This document shows, piece by piece, positions 17,520 to 26,285 of a stretch of DNA of 64,000 bases. Each line of letters starts with the position of its first letter. Positions within the stretch are counted from its first letter, which is position 1. The translations under genes were made by a program, and so were the position numbers. Origin of the DNA: JAHDDW01 sp964648795 (GTDB taxonomy: Bacteria > Actinomycetota > Acidimicrobiia > Acidimicrobiales > SZUA-35); the NCBI GenBank assembly GCA_964648795.1, contig CAZYMB010000004.1, forward strand, positions 62,001 to 126,000. Reading direction: 5' to 3'. The notes beneath the pieces were generated by a model that saw only the letters and a list, made by a program, of their open reading frames with translations, did not search any database and had not been told where the DNA came from.

Positions 17520-18077
17520 CTACCTGGAATAGGTCTGTCGCTCCATCTCCCAGATACGAACATTTAGGTTGTCGTGGTTAACCCTCATATCAGCCTTAGA
17601 AAAATCTAATCTCTTTGGGATAGCTTCACTTTTTTCATTTCCAGGTTCACATGCAATTTCTACTTTTTCAATGTGTCTGTTGCCGAATGCCGCAGCGGTC
17701 AAAGCTGCTGCCGCTTCGGTCATGTATCCATGACCTTGAGCATCCTCTACTAGCCAGTAACCAATCTCGAGCGATTCCGGTGGTTGGTCATTTCGATGAT
17801 GAATACCAATAGTACCAACCGGCTTCTCATCGCCATCTTTGACCCAGATACCATAGTTAAAGCTCGTACCAGCTTGTGCTTGAGCGAGCCAATCAACCGC
17901 TATCTCGGCGTAATCGGTTGTTTCAAAAACATCTGGCGCAGCCCATGGCATCCATTCAGCTAGATATTCGAGGTTTGCACGAACAAGTTCTGGGACAACA
18001 GTCTCAATTTGCTCAGCCGTATACAGTTCAATTCTCAGCCGGTCGGTTTCGATTAATCGTGGAAATTGTGTCGCCAT
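17520..18077 (-). CDS. GNAT acetyltransferase, RimJ/RimL type
   Basis: An acetyl-CoA-dependent N-acetyltransferase of 185 residues, similar in layout to ribosomal-protein N-terminal acetyltransferases of the RimJ/RimL group. Seen are the N-terminal IETDRLRIELYTAEQ, the central VGTIGIHHRNDQPPESLEIGYWLVEDAQGHGYMTEAAAALTAAAF (acetyl-CoA binding with Q-x-x-G-x-G-like geometry), and IEKVEIACEPGNEKSEAIPKRL. Substrate unknown. An AGGAG lies 9 nt before the ATG. It stands alone between the nuo operon and rpiA. Confidence 0.85.
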   Translation of the reverse strand: MATQFPRLIETDRLRIELYTAEQIETVVPELVRANLEYLAEWMPWAAPDVFETTDYAEIAVDWLAQAQAGTSFNYGIWVKDGDEKPVGTIGIHHRNDQPPESLEIGYWLVEDAQGHGYMTEAAAALTAAAFGNRHIEKVEIACEPGNEKSEAIPKRLDFSKADMRVNHDNLNVRIWEMERQTYSR

Positions 18078-18166
18078 AGTCGCTCACTCCTGTTCACGGG
18101 AACCCGAGGAGGCTTCTTTCGAATTTGATTTCGCCAAACATCACGCCGAGAGCATGCAAAATTCAT

Positions 18167-18865
18167 CTAAACCATTAGTAATTCGTAGTCGTAGCGGTCG
18201 AAGACTCCAGTGGCAATAACGCCTGGAATGGCCTCTAAATCTGCTTCTGGCGGCACGTCACCGCTGAATGAGACATCTAGAATGACGCCACCTTGTTCTG
18301 TTACAACTGGCCCGTCTTTTCCACCGGCTGGGCGAAGCGGAGCTTTGTTTGCTCCAAGTGCCTCTAGAGAGTTACGGACTAGATCAATTGAGTTTGGAAA
18401 TACTTCGACCGGCACGGCAAACTTCTCGCCAAGCTTTGTGACCTTCTTTGATTCGTCGGCGACAACATAAGTCTTGGCTTGGCTAGCGATTACAAGTTTC
18501 TCTCGAAACATTGCACCACCCCTACCTTTGATGAGGCGGCCGTTCGGGTCTACTTCGTCAGCGCCATCAAACCCCCAGTCGATTGGACTCTGCCCTAACG
18601 GCTGCACTCTGACTCCGAGTGCCAGTGCTGTTCGTTCGATTTCGATAGAAGTTGCAACGACTGCGAAATCAATTTGTTCTTCGGCACCACGTTCAGCGAG
18701 CGACACAAGTGTTAAGTACGAAGAAGTTCCAGACCCAGCCCCGATGACCTGACCAGAGCTGAGGTTTTGAACCAATTTGTCGGCCAAAGCCTGTTTGGCT
18801 TCCCGATTTGAGATCTCGGATGGCCAGTTGGCCTCTAATTCGGCTTCTTTTCGGGCTAAAGACAT
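18167..18865 (-). CDS. rpiA: Ribose-5-phosphate isomerase A
   Basis: Interconverts ribose-5-phosphate and ribulose-5-phosphate in the non-oxidative pentose phosphate pathway (cytoplasm). It has 232 residues, the usual length. Motifs: VIGAGSGTSSYLTLVSLAE (phosphate loop), WGFDGADEVDPNGRLIKGRGGAMFREK with the catalytic Asp and Glu, and VTKLGEKFAVPVEVFP. The ATG at 18865 has no Shine-Dalgarno sequence but a TAGGTT -10 box ends 6 nt upstream, so the message is probably leaderless. Confidence 0.93.
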   Translation of the reverse strand: MSLARKEAELEANWPSEISNREAKQALADKLVQNLSSGQVIGAGSGTSSYLTLVSLAERGAEEQIDFAVVATSIEIERTALALGVRVQPLGQSPIDWGFDGADEVDPNGRLIKGRGGAMFREKLVIASQAKTYVVADESKKVTKLGEKFAVPVEVFPNSIDLVRNSLEALGANKAPLRPAGGKDGPVVTEQGGVILDVSFSGDVPPEADLEAIPGVIATGVFDRYDYELLMV

Positions 18866-18871
18866 AAGCCT

Positions 18872-18877
18872 AACCTA
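18872..18877 (-). promoter_or_regulatory. -10 box TAGGTT for rpiA
   Basis: TAGGTT on the minus strand ends 6 nt before the rpiA ATG, placing the transcript start at the start codon. No convincing -35 sequence is seen. Confidence 0.35.
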
Positions 18878-18932
18878 GCCCAAAAAGGCGCTTGTATAGT
18901 CATTTTTTGACATCTTAGGCCGATAGGCATGG

Positions 18933-20240
18933 GTGTACCTTGCCGACCTCAACAAACACCTTGGCGCCACGAAGACTAAAGATCTAAACCTGCTGCGCTC
19001 TAAGGGTGGACGAAATGTGATGATCCTTGGTCTAGTAAGCATGTTTACTGACATCTCTTCTGAGATGGTCGTTGCCGTGATCCCTCTGTTTCTTACCAGC
19101 CAAGTTGGTTTCGGTATCTTCAGTTTTGCAATCTTTGAAGGCATATTCCAAACAACTGGAGCATTCTTTCGTCTCTGGGGTGGCCAAATCGCTGACCGCA
19201 CAAGCAACGCCAAACGCATAGCGGCTTTCGGATACGCAGTCTCGACTGTTACACGCCTCGGCTTGTTCTTATCTACTTTCATCGGCCAGGTCTTCGCTAT
19301 ACCGTTCCTAATCGCAGATCGAGTCGGCAAAGGAATCCGAGTAGCACCAAGAGATTCTCTAATCTCTAGAAGTGTTCCAAAGGAGAAGCTTGCTACAGCT
19401 TTTGGCATCCATCGAAGCCTCGACACTATGGGTGCTTTACTTGGCCCTATCGCTGCCTGGGTCATCCTCGGACTCACCCCTAACGCCTTTGACTCGGTCT
19501 TTTTTGTATCTCTTATGGCTGGTGGAGTTGGCGTCGCCATAATCATTTGGTTCGCCAAGAATCCAGAAGAGTTGGATGAAACTCCTGTACCTATCGAAGA
19601 ACCTAAGCCTGTTGCAAAACAGATCGCAGGAGTGCCTCAACTCATTAAGGCAGTCGCTCAGAACAACGCCTACTACCTGATTGGCGCTGCTGGCCTTCTT
19701 TCATTGTTCACTATTGGCGAATCATTGTTGTATCTCTATCTGTTTAGAGAAGGCAACTTAGATGCCACGCTGTTTCCGTTGCTGTATGCGGGTACTGCAA
19801 TTGTCCACTTACTGCTGGCTGTTCCGGTAGGAAAACTCGGCGACACTTACGGCAAAGTCAAAGTCTTCCTCTTTGGTCAGGCATTACTGATTCCCGCCTA
19901 CCTGTTGATAGCAAACGTAGAAATATCGGGAACAATCGTGCTGCTCACTCTCGCTATCTTTGGTGTCTACTTTGCTAGCACCGACGGCGTACTGGCGGCC
20001 ATTGCTTCTGCTATCGCTCCAGAAGAATCTCGAGGGACCCTACTTGGAGCCGTAAGCATGACTGTGGCGTTGGCGAGGCTAGTTTCAGCAATTTCGTTTG
20101 GTTTCTTATGGGGACGCACCTCTTTAGGGGCTCAAAACTCTGTAAATCTCTACGTAGCGGCACTTGTCATAGCACTAATTATTTCCTCAGTATTTTTGCG
20201 AAAGTTGCCGATAAACAAGGAGGATCAAAGCTATGTCTAA
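18933..20240 (+). CDS. MFS transporter
   Basis: A major facilitator superfamily permease of 435 residues with about 12 hydrophobic segments. The early segment (GLVSMFTDISSEMVVAVIPLFL) and the following GVGKGIRVAPRDSLISRSVPKEKLATAFGIHRSLDTMGALLGPIAA resemble a common bacterial MFS group of unknown substrate, in which D-R-x-G-K-G-x-R between helices 4 and 5 is typical. The second half has GKLGDTYGKVKV, a loop-8/9 counterpart. The GTG at 18933 is the predicted start; a later start near the first membrane segment is possible. It overlaps the next gene by 8 nt, so the two are probably coupled. Confidence 0.85.
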   Translation: MYLADLNKHLGATKTKDLNLLRSKGGRNVMILGLVSMFTDISSEMVVAVIPLFLTSQVGFGIFSFAIFEGIFQTTGAFFRLWGGQIADRTSNAKRIAAFGYAVSTVTRLGLFLSTFIGQVFAIPFLIADRVGKGIRVAPRDSLISRSVPKEKLATAFGIHRSLDTMGALLGPIAAWVILGLTPNAFDSVFFVSLMAGGVGVAIIIWFAKNPEELDETPVPIEEPKPVAKQIAGVPQLIKAVAQNNAYYLIGAAGLLSLFTIGESLLYLYLFREGNLDATLFPLLYAGTAIVHLLLAVPVGKLGDTYGKVKVFLFGQALLIPAYLLIANVEISGTIVLLTLAIFGVYFASTDGVLAAIASAIAPEESRGTLLGAVSMTVALARLVSAISFGFLWGRTSLGAQNSVNLYVAALVIALIISSVFLRKLPINKEDQSYV

Positions 20241-21315
20241 TTCAACCAGAAATGCAATGACCGCTATGGGTTTTATGGCGCTGCTCGCTGTGGGTTATGT
20301 TGGCTTTACTTTCTGGCGCCAATCAGCTGACATAGATTCTCGCAATGCTGCTGCCGAGGAAAGAGCTGCCGAGTTCGTCGACCAACTTGCAGCCAGAGAT
20401 ATAGATGACGAAGAAGAGCCAGTTGACCTTGGCTTTGATGATGGATCAGAGTTCTTGATCAACCGCATCCCTGGTGACGACTACGGTCGCCTTGTAAGAC
20501 GCACCGCCCTAGGTGACCGTGAGCATGTTGGCAATATTCGTTGTGAGCGTTTCCATGCTGCTGACGACAATGGTTTATGTTTGTGGCGTTCGGGAATCAA
20601 CTCGTTTAAAGCCACACTTTATGACTTCTCGGAAGGCACTGAAGAAGAGGTTCTTACTTGGGGTATTCGCCTTCCTTCACGTGCCCGTGTTTCTAGAGAT
20701 GGATCATTCGCTTCTTATACTGTGTTTGCAGAAGGCAGTGGTTACCAAGATGTAAGTGGATTTGTTACCATAGCCGAATTGTTTGATACATCTAACCCAG
20801 AGGAACGGTTTAACCTTTTCCAGTTTGATCACTCTGAAGAAGACGCTGAATACTTTGATGATATCAACAGCAACTTTTGGGGTGTGACGTGGGGTCGTGC
20901 CGGAGAGTTCTACGCTACTTGGGGCAACGGCGAAGAAACACGAGTTATCAAAGGTAACTTTGACGACAAGACTATTGAGATTCTTGACCTTGTTGGCTCT
21001 TGTCCTTCTCTTTCAGGCGACGGAAACACCCTTGTTTATAAGAAGCTCGTTGACGAAGAGTTCTTCTTGGTTTCTTATGACCTAGAAAGCGGCGAAGAAA
21101 CATTCTTGAACGAAACCCGACCGGTCGATGACCAGGTCGAGTGGCTAGACGACAACACTATTGGCTATGCAATTCACCCAGAAGGCTTTGTTTCTGATGA
21201 GACAACAGTGCAACCCGAGTTTGATACTTGGTCACTAACACTTGACGGCAGCGAACCAGAGCTATTCTTGCCTAACTCTGACTCACCGGTTAACTACCAA
21301 GAAACAAGCTTCTAG
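20233..21315 (+). CDS. Membrane-anchored exported protein, probable beta-propeller
   Basis: A protein of 360 residues with an N-terminal membrane anchor (TAMGFMALLAVGYVGFTFW) and a large exported domain. That domain has repeated strand-rich units such as SRDGSFASYTVFAEG, LSGDGNTLVYKKLVDEEFFLVSYDLESGEE and LTLDGSEPELFLPNSDSP, which recall TolB/WD40-like propeller blades. It is strongly acidic. The start has a strong GGAGG 8-9 nt upstream, inside the end of the MFS gene, so it is likely translated with that transporter and may work with it. Function unknown. Confidence 0.7.
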   Translation: MSNSTRNAMTAMGFMALLAVGYVGFTFWRQSADIDSRNAAAEERAAEFVDQLAARDIDDEEEPVDLGFDDGSEFLINRIPGDDYGRLVRRTALGDREHVGNIRCERFHAADDNGLCLWRSGINSFKATLYDFSEGTEEEVLTWGIRLPSRARVSRDGSFASYTVFAEGSGYQDVSGFVTIAELFDTSNPEERFNLFQFDHSEEDAEYFDDINSNFWGVTWGRAGEFYATWGNGEETRVIKGNFDDKTIEILDLVGSCPSLSGDGNTLVYKKLVDEEFFLVSYDLESGEETFLNETRPVDDQVEWLDDNTIGYAIHPEGFVSDETTVQPEFDTWSLTLDGSEPELFLPNSDSPVNYQETSF

Positions 21316-21356
21316 TCTCAGGTGAAGACTTTCGCTTGAACAAGTTCTTCTGACTT

Positions 21357-22688
21357 CTAGTTCAACACCACGAGCTCGATCAACCCATCAGCCGTCGCTT
21401 TGGCTAGCGCTTTGGCGGAGGTTGAGTTTTTATTTGGCGCAGCGGCGGTAATTACTAGAACTGGCTGTCCGTGGTCAGCTAAGGCTGCGTGGGCGACTAC
21501 TCGCATGACATTGTCGATCGATCCAAGCCCTGGTTTGTTTACTAAGAAGCCACCCTCTACTAGCACTAGCTGCTCGGTGCCGTTCGAGTCGGTCACTAGA
21601 GCGTCAAAGGTTAGGCCTGCGACTTTACGTGCTTTGGAGTCATCAACCAGGGTGTAGTTGTGAGCTCTTAAGTAGTCCTCTGCCATGTCTGCAACTTTTT
21701 TGCCGGCGTTAACTGCTCGATCGTAGCCTTCGGTGACTTCTAAATCGAGTTGTTGAGTGTCGCTGTATTTTTGCAGTCGTTCGTTAGCTGCTTGCGCATA
21801 ATCTGCTTCTGTATCGAAGCCAATACCTATACGATTCGACTTGGCCGCCGCAATCAGTGTTGAGCCAACACCGCAGAATGGATCAAGCACCAAATCATCA
21901 ACGAAGGTGTACATATTAATTAGGCGCTCGGGCAACGCAACTGGAAATGGTGCTGGGTGACCGACACGTTTTGCCGACTCGGGGTCTATTTGCCAAACAT
22001 CGGTTGTTGCATCCATAAATTCGTCATTAGTTAAGGTGGACACATGTGGCAGACCGGCCTTCTCACGCTGAGCTGGGGCTTGCGCTCTAGAGAACATTCC
22101 TTTGCTCGCTACTATTACTCTCTCGGTCATGTCACGAATAACTGGGTTAGTTGCTTTGGCGAAACTTCCCCAGGCGCATGAACCAGAAGAAGTCTTTGAC
22201 TTTTGCCAAATGATTTCACCCCGCAATAAAAAACCTATTTCGTCTGACAATATGCGGGATACATCTGCCGATAGTGAGCGATAAGGTTTGCGACCCAAGT
22301 TGGCAACATTAACTGCTATTCGCCCCCCAGGTTCAAGCACTCGGTAACACTCGGCAAAAACTTCGGCCAACATCTGCAAGTACTCTTCGAAGTTGCCTGG
22401 TTTATCCGAAGCTTCATTTGTTAAGTCAATTGCGTCTAGCTCATAATCTTTGCCCACGAAGTAGGGGGGCGATGTGACGACTAGAGCAATTGAAGAATCT
22501 GCAATCTGTGACATGTCTCTAGCATCACCAACTAAACACTCGCCAGCTCCTAGAGAGTCAACAAACTCTTGGTCTCGTACTACGGTTTCGTCAGTAGATA
22601 GCTCCGGCTGACGAAACCTTGAATAGAAGGCATCTGAATTGTGAGATTCTCGCTTACCAGAGCCAAAACTCTTAGTCTCAGTTGCCAT
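21357..22688 (-). CDS. Beta-class DNA methyltransferase with extra C-terminal domain (orphan)
   Basis: An amino-methyltransferase (N4-cytosine or N6-adenine) of 443 residues that modifies DNA using SAM. Motif order is that of the beta class: catalytic TSPPY at residues 72-76, target-recognition region in the middle, then the SAM-binding DPFCGVGST at 269-277. A C-terminal domain of about 115 residues (from about 325, with LTFDALVTDSNGTEQLVLVEGGF) is not part of the core fold; I do not recognise it. No restriction gene is adjacent. The open frame runs to 22784, but ATG 22688 is favoured because a TAGCAT -10 box ends 7 nt upstream of it and the extra residues overlap the divergent gene. Confidence 0.85.
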   Translation of the reverse strand: MATETKSFGSGKRESHNSDAFYSRFRQPELSTDETVVRDQEFVDSLGAGECLVGDARDMSQIADSSIALVVTSPPYFVGKDYELDAIDLTNEASDKPGNFEEYLQMLAEVFAECYRVLEPGGRIAVNVANLGRKPYRSLSADVSRILSDEIGFLLRGEIIWQKSKTSSGSCAWGSFAKATNPVIRDMTERVIVASKGMFSRAQAPAQREKAGLPHVSTLTNDEFMDATTDVWQIDPESAKRVGHPAPFPVALPERLINMYTFVDDLVLDPFCGVGSTLIAAAKSNRIGIGFDTEADYAQAANERLQKYSDTQQLDLEVTEGYDRAVNAGKKVADMAEDYLRAHNYTLVDDSKARKVAGLTFDALVTDSNGTEQLVLVEGGFLVNKPGLGSIDNVMRVVAHAALADHGQPVLVITAAAPNKNSTSAKALAKATADGLIELVVLN

Positions 22689-22695
22689 TGACCCA

Positions 22696-22701
22696 ATGCT
22701 A
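22696..22701 (-). promoter_or_regulatory. -10 box TAGCAT for the DNA methyltransferase
   Basis: TAGCAT on the minus strand ends 7 nt before the ATG at 22688, implying a leaderless message and supporting that start. Confidence 0.4.
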
Positions 22702-22756
22702 GTCGAATAACGTAAATGGTTCGCTCCAGAGGTCGGCAACCCAAGGAAAGACTTGA

Positions 22757-22762
22757 TAGTCT
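22757..22762 (+). promoter_or_regulatory. -10 box TAGTCT for the gene at 22771
   Basis: TAGTCT ends 8 nt before the ATG at 22771. If used, it rules out the upstream TTG at 22753 as the start. Confidence 0.35.
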
Positions 22763-22770
22763 CTAGCCCG

Positions 22771-23211
22771 ATGGCGGTACACAACTCACAAACAGAACAA
22801 CTTGTTCTTGTGCTTAAGGAACAGCTGGACGAAGCTGGAAATGTATTTAGAGATCACGAAAAATACAGCAACAAACTAGCCCAGATCTTAGATGGAGAAC
22901 ACTTTACAGAACTTCTAGTAGCCATAGAGGAACTTGTCAGTTGGGCCCCCGCAGGCCACCGGGCAATTGAGCCACTGTCGAAATTAAGTGATGTTCTCTA
23001 TGATTGGATTTTTAAAGAAGGCACCATACGGAATCGAGCCCACCATGAAATCTGGACAACACGGGCTGAAGATACTCTGGAAAAGCTAGAAACCTTGATC
23101 GGCAACGAAGATCTACGTGATTTGGCTTGGCTGTACAGCAAAGACGAACCGTACCAGACCGAACGCTTAGTGATCGAAACTATTAACAACGCTGTGGGTT
23201 TGGCTCTCTAG
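22771..23211 (+). CDS. Small cytoplasmic protein of unknown function
   Basis: A mainly helical, acidic protein of 146 residues (TEQLVLVLKEQLDEAGNVFRDHEKYSNKLAQILDG...), with no signal peptide, membrane segment or known motif. I do not recognise the family. It is divergent from the DNA methyltransferase with overlapping promoter regions, and lies 60 nt before dusB. The start is uncertain: ATG 22771 follows a -10-like TAGTCT (leaderless), while TTG 22753 has AAGGAAAG 2-5 nt before it and would add six residues. Confidence 0.65.
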   Translation: MAVHNSQTEQLVLVLKEQLDEAGNVFRDHEKYSNKLAQILDGEHFTELLVAIEELVSWAPAGHRAIEPLSKLSDVLYDWIFKEGTIRNRAHHEIWTTRAEDTLEKLETLIGNEDLRDLAWLYSKDEPYQTERLVIETINNAVGLAL

Positions 23212-23258
23212 AGTTTGAGCTTGTAGTTTCCAAGTTCCCGCTATCTGTAAACCACGAA

Positions 23259-23264
23259 TACACT
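23259..23264 (+). promoter_or_regulatory. -10 box TACACT for dusB
   Basis: TACACT ends 7 nt before the dusB ATG, with a weak TTCCCG 18 nt upstream. Suggests a leaderless message for dusB and the RNHCP gene. Confidence 0.45.
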
Positions 23265-23271
23265 AGTAAGC

Positions 23272-24411
23272 ATGGCGTTTACGAAACCTGCATATAAACA
23301 GCTGAAAATCGGCCCGATCAACGTAGACATGCCTGTTATTTTGGCGCCTATGGCCGGTGTTACTAACTCGCCTTTCAGAAGGCTGTGTCGTCAGTTTGGT
23401 GCTGGTTTGTATGTGAGCGAGATGATTTCTGCTCGAGCACTTGTAGAGCAGAATGCTAAGACACATCGTCTAGCTGATTTCGCACCCGACGAAGACCCTC
23501 GCAGTTTGCAGTTGGCTGTCGTTGACCCTGACATTGCTTACAAAGCAGTGTTCCTACTTGTAGAGAACGACCGTGTCGACCATATTGATTTGAACTTTGG
23601 TTGCCCTGTTCGTAAAGTTACTCGAAACGGTGGTGGCGGTGCCCTCCCCTACAAACGCAATCTGTTTCAAGCCATTGTCGAAAATGCTGTCAAAGCTGCC
23701 GGCGATGTTCCGGTCACAGTGAAGATGCGTATTGGGATTGACGAAGACACCCACACCTATTTGGATAGCGGCAAAATCGCCGAAGATGCAGGTGTTGCCG
23801 CAGTTGCACTTCATGGTCGTACTGTCGAGCAACTTTATTGCCCGTCAGCCCGCTGGGAAACAATTACAAAGCTAAAAGAGCACGTAACTAGCATTCCAGT
23901 CCTTGGCAATGGCGATATCTGGGTGGCCCAAGATGCATTAGACATGATGGCCGAAACTGGTTGCGACGGCGTAGTCATTGGACGTGGCTGCTTAGGTAGG
24001 CCGTGGTTATTTGGGCAACTAGCTGCAGCATTTAGAGGCGAAGAAATTCCTGCCCCACCAAACACAACTGAAGTCGGCCAGATTATGTTTCGTCACGCAA
24101 CAGAACTTGTCGAATGGTTTGGCGAACACAAAGGTATTAGAGAGTTTCGCAAACACACCACCTGGTATTTGAAGGGCTACCCGGCTGGCGGCGAGATTCG
24201 TGGTCGACTAAACCAGATAGATACGCTAGAGCAGCTCCAAGAACTCATCGCTGAGATCCCTGAAGGCGACTTACCGCCAGAGAACTATTCAAACAAACGC
24301 GGCCACACTAGAGGCCCACAAAAAGTTGTTCTGCCAGAAGGCTGGCTCGAAGACCCGTTTGACAATCTTGTAGCTAACCCCGAGGGTGACTCCGCAGCGT
24401 CAGGCGGTTAA
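23272..24411 (+). CDS. dusB: tRNA-dihydrouridine synthase B
   Basis: FMN enzyme that reduces uridine to dihydrouridine in tRNA D-loops, using NAD(P)H. It has 379 residues, slightly longer than typical through its C-terminus. Motifs: ILAPMAGVTNSPFRRLCRQFGAGLYVSEMISARA at the N-terminal barrel, DLNFGCPVRKVTRNGGGGALPYKR with the catalytic cysteine, VTVKMRIGID, ALHGRTVEQLY, and GCDGVVIGRGCLGRPWLF for FMN phosphate binding. Preceded by a -10 box at leaderless distance and followed after 3 nt by the RNHCP gene. Confidence 0.95.
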   Translation: MAFTKPAYKQLKIGPINVDMPVILAPMAGVTNSPFRRLCRQFGAGLYVSEMISARALVEQNAKTHRLADFAPDEDPRSLQLAVVDPDIAYKAVFLLVENDRVDHIDLNFGCPVRKVTRNGGGGALPYKRNLFQAIVENAVKAAGDVPVTVKMRIGIDEDTHTYLDSGKIAEDAGVAAVALHGRTVEQLYCPSARWETITKLKEHVTSIPVLGNGDIWVAQDALDMMAETGCDGVVIGRGCLGRPWLFGQLAAAFRGEEIPAPPNTTEVGQIMFRHATELVEWFGEHKGIREFRKHTTWYLKGYPAGGEIRGRLNQIDTLEQLQELIAEIPEGDLPPENYSNKRGHTRGPQKVVLPEGWLEDPFDNLVANPEGDSAASGG

Positions 24412-24414
24412 CAA

Positions 24415-24705
24415 ATGAAGCGTGTTATCGAAAACTTCACCTGCGAAAACTGCAACAAAGAAGTCGAAGGTAATGGCTACACAAACCACTGCCCAAAATG
24501 CCTTTGGTCAAAACATGTAGACGTCGAGCCAGGAGATAGAGCAGCCAAGTGTGGCGGTCTAATGGAACCACAGAAGATCGAGACCGACGGCACTGGCTTT
24601 CGAGTGACACATAAGTGCATAGCGTGTGGTTATACCAAGCCGAATAAGTGCGCCAAGGGCGATAACGTAGATCAGCTGGTTACCAAAGCTGCTGACCCTA
24701 TTTAG
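24415..24705 (+). CDS. RNHCP-domain zinc-binding protein
   Basis: A 96-residue cysteine-rich protein of the RNHCP family, function unknown. It shows ENFTCENCNKEV, TNHCPKCLWSKHVDVEPGDRAAKCGGLMEP and HKCIACGYTKPNKCA, so several CxxC pairs that would bind zinc. The name-giving RNHCP reads TNHCP here. Three nt after dusB, so the two are likely co-transcribed and a role with RNA is possible (inference). Ends 2 nt from the convergent complex I cluster. Confidence 0.85.
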   Translation: MKRVIENFTCENCNKEVEGNGYTNHCPKCLWSKHVDVEPGDRAAKCGGLMEPQKIETDGTGFRVTHKCIACGYTKPNKCAKGDNVDQLVTKAADPI

Positions 24706-24707
24706 CC

Positions 24708-26285
24708 CTAAGGTGCAACTGCTTCGAGCATTCCTGAAGCAACACCTGGGATGATGCCGAGAATTAGCACGACGATTACGCAAACCCCGACGCCGGCGAC
24801 GCTTATCGACGGGACGAAGGTAACTTTCTTGTCTCTTGCTTCATTAGGGTCTGACATAAACATTGAAACAATGATTCGCAGGTATAAGAAGGCTGCTATT
24901 ACTGCGCTTAACATCGCTACGGCTGCCAAAATATAGCCGCCGGTCTCTTGTGTGCCAGTTGCTGCGAAGATGACTCTTACCTTTGACCAGAACCCAGCAG
25001 TAAATGGAACGCCGGCTTGAGCTAGAAGGAAGAAAGCTAGCAGCCCTGCATACAGGGGTTGCTGTTTGTATAGACCAGCCATAGCTTCGAGGGTCAACGG
25101 TGTATCGTGGCCAGTGTTTCGTTCGTGTGTGCGCTGAATTAGCGACATTATGCCGAAGGCACCTGCAACCATAAACGAGTAAGCAATCAGATAGAAGACA
25201 ACTGAGCGGACACCGAGTGAGCCAGCGTCGCCCAAGCCTTGCGCCACGTAAATACCTACCAATAGGAACCCAACGTGGTTAATTGAAGAGAATGCCATCA
25301 TACGTTTAGCGTCGGTTTGCGCGAGGGCCATAACGGCACCACCCACAAGACTTAATGCCGCTAGCACGAAGATGACCGGTCGGAGTTGATCTCCAAAGTC
25401 ACTAAAGCTAACTAGCAGCACCCGAAGCAGAGTTGCAACACCCGCTACCTTGACCGCAGAAGCCATGAAACCAACTACCGCGGTAGGTGACCCTTGGTAA
25501 ACGTCTGGGGTCCAAGAGTGGAACGGCACAGCCGATATTTTGAACGCAAACCCGACCAGCAAGAACATAATGCCCACAAGAATTAGCGAAGCTTCAACTC
25601 TTGAACTCAAACCAAGAGCATTAACACCAGAGTTAGCAATCTCCGAAAGCTGAATCGAACCGGTGGCTCCGTAAACAAGTGCTATTCCGTAAGCGAATAT
25701 GGCTGAAGACACAGCTCCTAAAGCAAAGTACTTGAAGCCTGCTTCTTGACTAGTTGAACGTCGTAAATCGAGAGCTGCAAGTACATAAACTGCGATACTC
25801 AACACCTCTAGGCCAACAAACAACAGAATCAGGTTGTTGGCTGCGACCATAATCATGCCACCAGTAGCGCTTAGGAAGAGCAAAACATGCTGTTCCATTA
25901 CCGAAGACACACCACTATTGCGGCCAGAGAAAGACTGCCTCTCGAACGTGAGACTCGCTACTGCAGCCATCACAATAATTAGACCCCACATGATCAGCAC
26001 AAAGCTGTCGACCCCGAGTGATTCGCCAACAAGCCCAAGCGGTCCGAACTCTTGAACAGTTCGCCAAATTGGGAACAATGCTGCGAAACTAATACCAGCA
26101 GCCATAACGCTAAACACCATTGACAACAGCCCAATCTCAGACTGGCTGCGCTTACCCATCAACGACACAAGAACAACAAGAATAATTGGGGCAATACCCA
26201 TAATGAATAGCGGAAGTATTTCTTTCCACTGCACAGCCGGAACTGCAAACCTTGGGTCTGTTTGAGCTAGAAGATCAACTATCAC
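24708..26285 (-). CDS. nuoN: Complex I subunit N, 14-gene cluster (last gene)
   Basis: Antiporter-like membrane subunit, 525 residues. Family signs: LLFVGLEVLSIAVYVLAALDLRRSTSQEAGFKYFALGAVSSAIFAYG, FKISAVPFHSWTPDVYQGSPTAVVGFMASAVK, and QAGVPFTAGFWSKV. GTG start overlapping nuoM by 11 nt. Final gene of the 21-gene array that begins at 46284. Only moderately similar to the nuoN at 6886. Confidence 0.95.
   Translation of the reverse strand: MIVDLLAQTDPRFAVPAVQWKEILPLFIMGIAPIILVVLVSLMGKRSQSEIGLLSMVFSVMAAGISFAALFPIWRTVQEFGPLGLVGESLGVDSFVLIMWGLIIVMAAVASLTFERQSFSGRNSGVSSVMEQHVLLFLSATGGMIMVAANNLILLFVGLEVLSIAVYVLAALDLRRSTSQEAGFKYFALGAVSSAIFAYGIALVYGATGSIQLSEIANSGVNALGLSSRVEASLILVGIMFLLVGFAFKISAVPFHSWTPDVYQGSPTAVVGFMASAVKVAGVATLLRVLLVSFSDFGDQLRPVIFVLAALSLVGGAVMALAQTDAKRMMAFSSINHVGFLLVGIYVAQGLGDAGSLGVRSVVFYLIAYSFMVAGAFGIMSLIQRTHERNTGHDTPLTLEAMAGLYKQQPLYAGLLAFFLLAQAGVPFTAGFWSKVRVIFAATGTQETGGYILAAVAMLSAVIAAFLYLRIIVSMFMSDPNEARDKKVTFVPSISVAGVGVCVIVVLILGIIPGVASGMLEAVAP

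Noticed and set aside
18907..18912. Perfect TTGACA hexamer as a -35 box for the MFS transporter
   Set aside because: No -10-like hexamer lies 15-19 nt downstream, and the start codon would fall inside the expected spacer/-10 region.
18875..19558. Open frame of 227 codons on the minus strand
   Set aside because: It lies antisense to the MFS gene, which has clear membrane-transporter sequence; the minus reading has no recognisable features.
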